Positions 1 through 6,511 of a stretch of 38,693 bases of DNA are shown piece by piece; within the stretch, counting starts at the first letter, position 1, and each line of letters starts with the position of its first letter. The position numbers and the translations under genes are program-made. The notes under the pieces are model-generated. The model was not told the DNA's origin. It was given only the letters and a program-made list of their open reading frames with translations, and ran no database searches. This stretch comes from an uncultured Lachnospiraceae bacterium (lineage in GTDB: Bacteria > Bacillota > Clostridia > Lachnospirales > Lachnospiraceae), in assembly GCA_947628955.1 (NCBI GenBank), contig CANRBX010000022.1, positions 1 through 38,693 of the forward strand, given 5' to 3'.

Positions 1-167
1 ATTTTTACGGAAAACTCAGAATCGGGGAATTTGAGGCATCCGGGCAGGCTATAACGAAATTTACCTTTCAAAACTGTCATCTTATCATTTTAGTAGACAA
101 ATCTCATCTGGTATGCTATTGTTTATAAACTGACGAATGGAACATTGATCTGGGAGGGTGGGATTTC

Positions 168-1022
168 ATGCGGGAGGTTTTGCTGGACAGTGTCGTCGAC
201 TGTCTTAAAATTCTGCCGTTTTTGTATCTGTCTTATCTGGCGGTGGAGTACACGGAGCACAGGATGAGCGCAAAGACAAAGGAGATGATCTATCGTGCCG
301 GGAAGGCGGGGCCGATTCTGGGCAGCCTGATCGGGACGATCCCGCAGTGCGGGTTTGCGGCGGCTGCGGCAGGCCTGTTCGCGGCGGGCGTCGTCTCGCC
401 CGGGACGCTGCTGGCGGTGTTTCTGGCGACCTCGGACGAGATGCTGCCCGTCATGCTCTCGCGGGGGACGGGCGGGCTCGAGATCGTGAAGATCCTTGCG
501 GCGAAGGCGGCTGTGGCGGCCGCGGCCGGCATGCTGGCGGATTTCGCCGCGGAGCGCCTCATCGGGCGAAGAGAGCCCATTCCGGATCATATGGAGATGT
601 GCGGGCACGGACACTGCGGCTGTGAGCACCACGGGATCTGGTATTCGGCGTGGAACCACACGCTGAAGACGATGCTGTTTCTTTTCCTGATCTCGCTGGT
701 GCTCGGGTTCGGGATGGAGCAGTTTGCGTCGTCCGGGCTCTCCGGGGGGCTTGCGCAGTCCGCGGGCCTGGAGGCGGCTGCGTCCGCGGTGATCGGCATG
801 ATCCCGAACTGCGCGGCCTCGGTGCTGGTGACTGAGCTCTTTCTGGAGGGCGTGCTGAGCAGCGTCGGGCTGTTCGCCGGGATCCTCTGCGGCGCGGGCA
901 CCGGGCTGCTGGTCCTGTACCGGGAGAACCGCAATCTGAAAGTAAACCTTGCGTTCACGGCAGGATTGTTTGTGGTCAGCGCGGCGGCGGGGCTGCTGCT
1001 GGGACAGTTAAAAATTGTATAA
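168..1022 (+). CDS. Putative multi-pass heavy-metal exporter (ArsP_2-like / putative manganese transporter family)
   Basis: This 284-residue membrane protein resembles the putative 10-TM heavy-metal exporter family (ArsP_2-like). The substrate is not established; arsenic and manganese have both been suggested for relatives. It shows an internal duplication: residues about 54-98 (GTIPQCG, then LF-x2-G-x2-S and a long Ala/Leu helix) are echoed at about 210-255 (GMIPNCA, then LF-x2-G-x2-S), a signature of two-fold pseudo-symmetric transporters. Between the halves, residues 141-155 form a His/Cys-rich loop (H, M, C, H, H, C, C, H, H) that looks metal-binding. The ATG at 168 follows GGGAGG at about 151-156. 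The next gene is a MATE transporter with its own promoter, so the two need not be co-transcribed. Family placement is moderately sure; substrate unknown. Confidence 0.75.
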   Translation: MREVLLDSVVDCLKILPFLYLSYLAVEYTEHRMSAKTKEMIYRAGKAGPILGSLIGTIPQCGFAAAAAGLFAAGVVSPGTLLAVFLATSDEMLPVMLSRGTGGLEIVKILAAKAAVAAAAGMLADFAAERLIGRREPIPDHMEMCGHGHCGCEHHGIWYSAWNHTLKTMLFLFLISLVLGFGMEQFASSGLSGGLAQSAGLEAAASAVIGMIPNCAASVLVTELFLEGVLSSVGLFAGILCGAGTGLLVLYRENRNLKVNLAFTAGLFVVSAAAGLLLGQLKIV

Positions 1023-1063
1023 AAAAACAGATGATAACGGAATAAAAAACGGCTTTTTGGCAC

Positions 1064-1093
1064 TTTACAGAATGTGGCGCCGGGAATTATAAT
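1064..1093 (+). promoter_or_regulatory. Sigma-A-type promoter for the MATE gene
   Basis: TTTACA (1064-1069), an 18-base spacer and a perfect TATAAT (1088-1093) lie about 46 bases before the TTG start at 1139. This matches the housekeeping sigma consensus at 5 of 6 and 6 of 6 positions. Confidence 0.6.
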
Positions 1094-1138
1094 GACTAAA
1101 CTGATTCCGATGAACCAGATAAAAGGGAGGCGGACATT

Positions 1139-2494
1139 TTGAAAAGAGGCAGTGATGCTGACGGAAAGTATCTGTTCAGCAGGCAGGATCTGTGGAGGCT
1201 GATCATTCCTCTGATCATTGAGCAGTTTCTGGCGATCTTTGTGGGACTTGCGGATTCTGTGATGGTTGCGTCTGTGGGCGAGGCGGCGGTCTCGGCGGTC
1301 TCCCTGATCGACACGATCATGATCCTGCTGATCAATGTGTTTACGGCCATGGCGACCGGCGGGGCGATCGTGGCGGGGCAGGCGCTTGGCAGGAGGCATC
1401 CGGAGGCGGGCTGCGAGGCGCTGGAGCAGACGCTGGTATTTTCAGCGGTGTTCTCCGTTGCGATCATGGCGCTTGTCTATGCGGGCAAGTGGCTGATCCT
1501 GCATGTGGTGTTCGGCCAGATCGAGCCGGAGGTCATGGCGAACTGCAATACCTACCTGGTGATCGTGGCCGCGTCGATTCCGTTTCTTGCGGTCTACAAC
1601 TGCGGCGCGGCGGCGTTCCGCGCGACGGGGGATTCCCGCACGCCGATGCTGATGTCGCTCGCCATGAACGGCATGAATATCGCGGGGAATGCGGTTCTGC
1701 TGTACGGCCTGGGACTTGGCATCGAGGGAGCCGCGATCCCGACGCTTTTATCGCGCATGTCTGTCGGGATCTGGATGCTGTTTCTGATCCGCGACCGCAG
1801 GCGCGTGCTGCATGTGCGCACCCTGCTCGGCCTGCGCGTGAAATGGCAGGTCCTGAAAAAGATCCTTCACATCGGCGTTCCGTACGGGATGGAGAACAGC
1901 ATGTTCCAGCTGGGAAAAATCCTGGTGCTGAGCGTCGTGTCCGCGTACGGGACCGTTTCGATCGCGGCAAATGCAGTCAGCAACAGCGTCTGTAATTTTG
2001 CGATCCTGGGAGGCGTATCCATGGGGTACGCGCTGTCGTCCGTGGCGGCGCAGTGCGTCGGCGCCGGGGATTTCCGGCAGGTGCGCTATTATACAAGGAA
2101 GCTTCTGGTGTATTCCTATGTCTCCATGGTGGTCATGAACGGGCTGATCATCGCGGCGCTTCCGTTTATCATGCGCGTTTACAACCTGTCGCCGGAGACC
2201 GCGGCGCTTGCGAGGCAGATCGTGCTGTATCACTGCCTTATGTCGACGCTGATCTGGCCGGCCTCCTTCACGCTGCCGAATGTGCTGCGCGCGGCGAACG
2301 ACGTCAGCTTCTGCATGTGGGTGGCGATCATTTCCATGTGGATTTTCCGCGTCGCGTTCAGCTATGTCCTGGGGACGTATGCGGGAATGGGCGTGTTTGG
2401 CGTCTGGGTGGCAATGACGATCGACTGGGCTGTCCGCGTGGTATTCTTTGTCTGGCGCTACCGCAGCCCGAAGTGGGAGCTGCAGGGGACATGA
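1139..2494 (+). CDS. MATE family efflux transporter
   Basis: This 451-residue integral membrane protein belongs to the multidrug and toxic compound extrusion (MATE) family, which exports cationic drugs or metabolites in exchange for Na+ or H+. The sequence shows about 12 hydrophobic segments in two halves. The N-terminal region carries the typical run of hydrophobic helices from LIIPLIIEQFLAIFVGLADS through a Gly-rich loop (TGGAIVAGQALG, residues about 77-88). The second half begins near residue 240 with the characteristic GVPYGMENSMFQLGK-type segment. The start is TTG at 1139, preceded by GGGAGG at 1126-1131; no ATG near the N-terminus has a comparable ribosome site. A terminator follows at 2683. 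The substrate cannot be predicted from sequence. Confidence 0.9.
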   Translation: MKRGSDADGKYLFSRQDLWRLIIPLIIEQFLAIFVGLADSVMVASVGEAAVSAVSLIDTIMILLINVFTAMATGGAIVAGQALGRRHPEAGCEALEQTLVFSAVFSVAIMALVYAGKWLILHVVFGQIEPEVMANCNTYLVIVAASIPFLAVYNCGAAAFRATGDSRTPMLMSLAMNGMNIAGNAVLLYGLGLGIEGAAIPTLLSRMSVGIWMLFLIRDRRRVLHVRTLLGLRVKWQVLKKILHIGVPYGMENSMFQLGKILVLSVVSAYGTVSIAANAVSNSVCNFAILGGVSMGYALSSVAAQCVGAGDFRQVRYYTRKLLVYSYVSMVVMNGLIIAALPFIMRVYNLSPETAALARQIVLYHCLMSTLIWPASFTLPNVLRAANDVSFCMWVAIISMWIFRVAFSYVLGTYAGMGVFGVWVAMTIDWAVRVVFFVWRYRSPKWELQGT

Positions 2495-2521
2495 GGCTCC
2501 GGGAGCCATGAAGTCGGGGCA

Positions 2522-2604
2522 GGGGCCCATGAATTCCGAAAGTTGGGCAGGATTGTGGGGTGCTGAGCGTCAGTGGCGCTTGCCCAGCACCGACCGAAGC
2601 GGAG
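2522..2604 (+). repeat. hslO-flanking repeat, upstream copy
   Basis: A 30-base lead (2522-2551, starting GGGGCCCATG) is followed by a 45-base palindromic module (2560-2604). In the module GTGCTGAGCG pairs with CGCTTGCCCAGCAC and is followed by GACCGAAGCGGAG. The lead recurs at 3695-3724 with three mismatches, and the module recurs twice downstream of hslO (3725-3771 and 3781-3825). The gap between the MATE gene and hslO also holds the terminator and promoter listed separately. Confidence 0.8.
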
Positions 2605-2682
2605 CGCAGACAGCGAAGCCCGGAACAATCCGTATGGCATCATTTGACCCCAAGGTCATTTAAAGAAAGAATGGCAGGATCC

Positions 2683-2718
2683 GGTGCAGGAATAAGTATT
2701 GTTTCTGCACCCTTTTTA
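2683..2718 (+). terminator. Rho-independent terminator of the MATE gene
   Basis: GGTGCAG (2683-2689) pairs perfectly with CTGCACC (2705-2711) across a 15-base loop, and CTTTTTAT follows. The 3' arm lies inside the spacer of the hslO promoter candidate. Confidence 0.75.
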
Positions 2719-2727
2719 TGGTATGAT
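2699..2727 (+). promoter_or_regulatory. Promoter for hslO
   Basis: TTGTTT (2699-2704), a 17-base spacer and TATGAT (2722-2727) with an extended TGG just before the -10. The spacer contains the 3' arm and T-run of the MATE terminator, so termination and re-initiation are nested. Confidence 0.55.
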
Positions 2728-2811
2728 TCCGATAAACCGCCGCCTGCCTGCTTTCGGGGCGCACAGCGTCCGCGGGGCAGGCCGCGTGCGGACAGGAGAA
2801 GAGGGAAAACT

Positions 2812-3690
2812 ATGGATTATATTGTAAGAGCAACCGCGGCGGACAGCCAGATCCGCGCATTCGCGGCGACGACGAAGGAGACAGTGGAGACAGCGCGCAG
2901 ATTTCACAACACAAGCCCGGTGGCTACGGCCGCTCTGGGGCGGCTGCTGACCGCAGGGGCGATGATGGGCGCGATGATGAAGGGCGACAGAGATCTGCTG
3001 ACTCTGCAGATCAAAGGCGACGGGCCGATCGGCGGCATCACGGTGACGGCGGATTCCATGGCAAATGTCAAGGGTTATGTGCAGAACCCGGAGGTGATCC
3101 TGCACGCGAACGAAAAGGGGAAGCTCGACGTCGGCGGGGCGGTCGGCGCCGGGATCCTGAATGTGATCCGGGATATGGGCCTGAAGGAACCGTATATCGG
3201 CCAGTGTGAGCTGAAGACCGGGGAGATCGGGGATGACCTGACGTACTATTTCGCGGTTTCGGAGCAGATCCCGTCGTCCGTCGGGCTGGGAGTCCTGATG
3301 GACCGGGGGAATACCGTCCGCCAGGCGGGCGGATTTATCCTTCAGCTGATGCCGTTTACGCCCGAGGATGTGATCGCGCAGCTGGAGAAAAAGCTGGCTG
3401 AGGTGACCTCCGTGACCTCCATGCTGGATCGCGGCATGACGCCGGAGCAGATCCTGGAAGAGCTGCTCGGCGGGTTCGGACTGGAGATCACTGACACGAT
3501 CCCGGCGCAGTACCGCTGTGACTGCTCGCGGGAGAGGATCGAGCGCGCGCTGATCAGCATCGGGAGAAAGGATCTGCAGGAGATGATTGACGAGGGAAAG
3601 CCGATCGAGGTGGCCTGCCATTTCTGCGACAAGAAGTATCAGGTGACGCCGGAGGAGCTGCGCGAACTGCTGAAAAAGAGCGGCGGCTGA
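2812..3690 (+). CDS. hslO: Redox-regulated molecular chaperone Hsp33
   Basis: This 292-residue cytoplasmic holdase chaperone is activated by oxidation. The N-terminal domain covers residues about 1-230 and includes the conserved stretch around KGDGPIGGITVTAD. The C-terminal redox switch contains CxC (C236, C238) and CxxC (C269, C272), the four cysteines that bind Zn2+ when reduced and form disulfides under oxidative stress. The frame is open upstream to 2560, but the ATG at 2812 follows a GAGAAGAGGG ribosome site and gives the normal family length. It is flanked by copies of the same direct repeat and appears to have its own promoter. In an anaerobe it probably protects proteins during oxygen exposure (inference). 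Confidence 0.96.
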   Translation: MDYIVRATAADSQIRAFAATTKETVETARRFHNTSPVATAALGRLLTAGAMMGAMMKGDRDLLTLQIKGDGPIGGITVTADSMANVKGYVQNPEVILHANEKGKLDVGGAVGAGILNVIRDMGLKEPYIGQCELKTGEIGDDLTYYFAVSEQIPSSVGLGVLMDRGNTVRQAGGFILQLMPFTPEDVIAQLEKKLAEVTSVTSMLDRGMTPEQILEELLGGFGLEITDTIPAQYRCDCSRERIERALISIGRKDLQEMIDEGKPIEVACHFCDKKYQVTPEELRELLKKSGG

Positions 3691-3694
3691 GCGA

Positions 3695-3825
3695 GGGGCC
3701 CATGGATTCCGAATGCTGGGCAGGGCGCTGAATGTCCAGCGGACATTCGTTCAGTGCTGGCCGGAGCGGAGACTTGCGGGGTGCTGAGCGCCAGTGACGC
3801 TTGTTCAGCACTGACCGGAGCGGAG
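3695..3825 (+). repeat. hslO-flanking repeat, downstream copy with two palindromic modules
   Basis: The copy starts 5 bases after the hslO stop. The 30-base lead (3695-3724) matches 2522-2551 with three differences. Two successive modules follow: 3725-3771 (GCGCTGAA with internal stem TGTCC/GGACA, ending GGCCGGAGCGGAG) and 3781-3825 (GTGCTGAGCG pairing with CGCTTGTTCAGCAC, ending GACCGGAGCGGAG). The upstream copy has one module. The rest of the gap to nadE shows nothing else. Confidence 0.8.
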
Positions 3826-3947
3826 AGGGCGCAGCACGGAAAATCGATGGCAGGTTCATCTGACGGGCGGTTCAAGGGATGTTATGAGGGAGAAAGCAGG
3901 GATTCCAGGGGACGATCAGCCGGGATCCCGGAAAAGGATGGAGAGAG

Positions 3948-5867
3948 ATGAGAGACGGATTTATCAGGGTCGCGGCGGTGACACCGGAGATCCGGGTGGC
4001 GGACTGCGAATTTAACACGGAGAGCATCTGCCGGTCGCTGGATGAAGCATATGGATGTGGGGCGAAGATCATTGTGTTCCCGGAGCTCTGCCTGACCGGC
4101 TATACATGCGGCGATCTGTTCTGGCAGGAGAGACTGCTGAGATCGGCGCAGGAGGGGCTGCGGCGCGTGATCAGCCACACGGACGGACATGACGGGCTGG
4201 TATTTGTCGGTCTTCCGTGGGAGAAGGATGGCAAGCTTTACAATACGGCTGCGGCCGTCAGCGACGGAAGGCTGCTGGGGCTCGTGCCGAAGCGGTATCT
4301 GCCGAATTATAACGAATTTTATGAGGCCCGCCATTTTGCGCCGGGCAGGACGGATGTTGAATGGATCGATTTTGACGAGGCGGCAGTGCCGTTCGGGATG
4401 GAGATCCTTTTCTGCTGTGACGTGCCGGAGGGACTGCGCGTGGCGGCGGAGATCTGCGAGGACCTGTGGGCCCCGAACCCTCCGAGCACCGCGCATGCGC
4501 TGGCAGGCGCCAATGTGATCGTGAACCTGTCGGCAAGCGATGAAGTGACCGGAAAGGACAGCTACCGCGAGTCTCTGGTCGCGGGACAGTCTGCCCGCCT
4601 GCTCTGCGGCTATATCTACGCGGGCGCGGGGGAGGGAGAGTCGACGCAGGATCTGGTTTTCGGCGGGCACAATCTGCTGGCGGAGAACGGCCATATCCTG
4701 GCGCAGTCCGAACGGTTTACGTGCGGCGTGACCTGCTCGGAATTTGACATCGCGCGGCTTCGGGAGGAGCGGCGCCGGATGACGACGTTTGAGCCCTGCG
4801 AGTATGAGTCCTATGAGAGGGTCTGGTTTTCCATGGATGAGGAGGAGACCCATCTGACGCGCAGATTTGAGCCGGCTCCCTTTGTGCCGTCGAGCCAGGC
4901 AGACCGCGAGAAGCGCTGCGAAGAGATCCTGACGATTCAGGCGCTTGGGCTGAAAAAACGCCTTCAGCATACCGGCTCGAAAAATGCCGTGGTCGGCATC
5001 TCAGGCGGACTGGATTCGACGCTGGCCCTGCTTGTCATGACGAAGGCGTTCGACATGCTCGGGCTGCAGCGCGGGCAGATGACGGCTGTGACCATGCCCG
5101 GCTTCGGGACGACGGACCGCACATACCACAATGCCTGCGAACTGACGAGGCGTCTGGGCGCACAGCTGCGGGAGGTGGATATCCGGGATGCGGTGAACCG
5201 CCACTTCCGGGATATCGGCCACGATCCGTCCATGCACGATGTGACCTATGAAAACTGCCAGGCGCGGGAGCGCACGCAGGTGCTCATGGATCTGGCGAAC
5301 AAAAACGGCGGGCTGGTTGTCGGGACCGGCGACATGTCGGAGCTGGCGCTCGGATGGGCGACGTACAATGGCGACCACATGTCGATGTATGGCGTAAACT
5401 GCTCTGTGCCGAAGACGCTGGTGCGCCATCTGGTGCGGTATTACGCGGATACCTGCGGCGACGCTCCGATCAGCCAGATCCTGTATGACGTGCTGGACAC
5501 CCCCGTCAGCCCGGAGCTGCTTCCCCCGGAAAACGGCCAGATCTCCCAGAAGACAGAGGATCTTGTCGGCCCGTATGAGCTGCACGACTTCTTTCTATAT
5601 TATATGATGCGTTTCGGCTACGCCCCGGCAAAGATCTACCGCGTGGCCAGACTGGCCTTCGAAAACGTCTATGACGGTGAGACGATCCTGAAATGGCTGA
5701 AGAAATTTTACTGGCGCTTCTTCTCGCAGCAGTTTAAGCGCTCCTGCGTGCCGGATGGCCCGAAGGTCGGAAGCGTCGCGCTTTCGCCGCGCGGGGATCT
5801 GCGGATGCCGAGCGACGCCTGCGTCCGCATCTGGGCAGACGAGCTGGAAAAACTGCGGGCGCTGTAG
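3948..5867 (+). CDS. nadE: Glutamine-dependent NAD+ synthetase
   Basis: This 639-residue two-domain enzyme catalyses the last step of NAD+ synthesis: ATP-dependent amidation of nicotinic acid adenine dinucleotide using ammonia released from glutamine. The N-terminal nitrilase-like glutaminase domain (about 1-290) shows the Glu-Lys-Cys triad: E46 in FPELCLTG, K115 in LVPKRYLPNY, C170 in AEICEDLW. The C-terminal synthetase domain has the ATP-pyrophosphatase P-loop SGGLDST at about 351-357 and a later GTGDMSELALGW motif. Its length fits the glutaminase-fused form rather than the short ammonia-dependent form. The ATG at 3948 follows GGAGAG closely. The final codons fall inside a 36-bp tandem repeat that continues beyond the stop. 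Confidence 0.96.
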   Translation: MRDGFIRVAAVTPEIRVADCEFNTESICRSLDEAYGCGAKIIVFPELCLTGYTCGDLFWQERLLRSAQEGLRRVISHTDGHDGLVFVGLPWEKDGKLYNTAAAVSDGRLLGLVPKRYLPNYNEFYEARHFAPGRTDVEWIDFDEAAVPFGMEILFCCDVPEGLRVAAEICEDLWAPNPPSTAHALAGANVIVNLSASDEVTGKDSYRESLVAGQSARLLCGYIYAGAGEGESTQDLVFGGHNLLAENGHILAQSERFTCGVTCSEFDIARLREERRRMTTFEPCEYESYERVWFSMDEEETHLTRRFEPAPFVPSSQADREKRCEEILTIQALGLKKRLQHTGSKNAVVGISGGLDSTLALLVMTKAFDMLGLQRGQMTAVTMPGFGTTDRTYHNACELTRRLGAQLREVDIRDAVNRHFRDIGHDPSMHDVTYENCQARERTQVLMDLANKNGGLVVGTGDMSELALGWATYNGDHMSMYGVNCSVPKTLVRHLVRYYADTCGDAPISQILYDVLDTPVSPELLPPENGQISQKTEDLVGPYELHDFFLYYMMRFGYAPAKIYRVARLAFENVYDGETILKWLKKFYWRFFSQQFKRSCVPDGPKVGSVALSPRGDLRMPSDACVRIWADELEKLRAL

Positions 5868-6027
5868 AAGCGGCAGATGTTTGGAAGGCTTCAGGCGCTG
5901 TGAAAGCTGCGGTTGTTGTGAAGACTGTGAGCGCTGTGGAGGCGGCAGCTGCTGAGAAGAACGCAGGTGCCGCAGGGGCTGTGGAAATTACCAGGGCCGC
6001 AGGCACGGCAGAGACTGGATGTGTCAG
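5859..6027 (+). repeat. 36-bp tandem repeat beginning in the last codons of nadE
   Basis: Units begin at 5859, 5895, 5931 and 5967, with a partial unit from 6003. All are exactly 36 bases apart and the first three start GCGCTGT. The first unit contains the nadE stop codon. Copies diverge with distance. No spacers lie between units, so this is not a CRISPR array. Confidence 0.75.
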
Positions 6028-6089
6028 CCTACTCTGGCAGAAGTATGTTTTTTTTCTAGAAATTTAGCAAATATTTTAGATTTCCGGTA

Positions 6090-6118
6090 TTGATTTATAA
6101 GTAGCGGATAATTATAAT
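6090..6118 (+). promoter_or_regulatory. Strong sigma-A-type promoter for ftsH
   Basis: TTGATT (6090-6095), a 17-base spacer and a perfect TATAAT (6113-6118) in an AT-rich stretch. Initiation near 6125 would give an ftsH leader of nearly 390 bases consisting mostly of the hairpin repeats. Confidence 0.75.
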
Positions 6119-6120
6119 GT

Positions 6121-6397
6121 AACATGTCGAAGGTTCGCGGAGCGAACCGCAGATTTCACGCAGTGAAAGCTGCAGCCCCGGAGGGGCATCGACATGTTAA
6201 CGAGAGAATGCGGAGCATTCTCGAGTCTGCCATGGCGCAATGAAGAAGTGCGCCGAAGGTTCGCAAAGCGAACCGCAGATTTCACGCAGTGAAAGCTGCA
6301 GCCCCGGAGGGGCAACGACATGTTAACGAGAGAATGCGGAGCATTCTCGAGTCTTCCGCGAGGCAATGGAAAAGTGCGCCGAGGGTTCGCTTAATTT
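6121..6397 (+). repeat. 126-bp hairpin-array repeat in the ftsH leader
   Basis: Two units start at 6128 and 6254, and a truncated third at 6380; the period is exactly 126. Unit 1 holds four perfect hairpins with three-base loops: GGTTCGC-GGA-GCGAACC (6132-6148), TTTCAC-GCA-GTGAAA (6154-6168, extended by GCAG/CTGC), GCCCC-GGA-GGGGC (6175-6187) and GAGAATGC-GGA-GCATTCTC (6204-6222). AACATGTCGA (6121-6130) is a perfect complement of TCGACATGTT (6189-6198) and encloses the first three, giving a cloverleaf shape; its first bases overlap the predicted start site. Unit 2 keeps all four hairpins (first loop AAA) but lacks the closing 5' arm. Farther on, GTGCGCC (6374-6380) can pair with GGCGCAC (6432-6438). 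Confidence 0.85.
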
Positions 6398-6511
6398 TTC
6401 TGGAATCTGCCGCGGGATGATGATGAGGCCGGCGCACGTTCGCCCGGCAGATAAACGAAAGAATGTGAAAACTGCATGTGCCTGCGGGGGCGGGCAGATG
6501 AGGAGGAGAGT

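Noticed and set aside
1-167. Possible metal riboswitch before the exporter gene
   Set aside because: No recognisable yybP-ykoY-like or other aptamer core was found in the short upstream stretch.
2560-2811. N-terminal extension of Hsp33 in the open frame upstream
   Set aside because: The extension covers a repeat, a terminator and a promoter, and the ATG at 2812 has its own ribosome site and fits family length.
5859-6003. 36-bp periodic repeats resembling a CRISPR array
   Set aside because: The units are contiguous and degenerate with no unique spacers between them, and no cas genes are nearby.
5734-6006. Ala/Thr-rich minus-strand frame across the nadE end
   Set aside because: Composition reflects the 36-bp repeat read in antisense; no ribosome site or conserved pattern.
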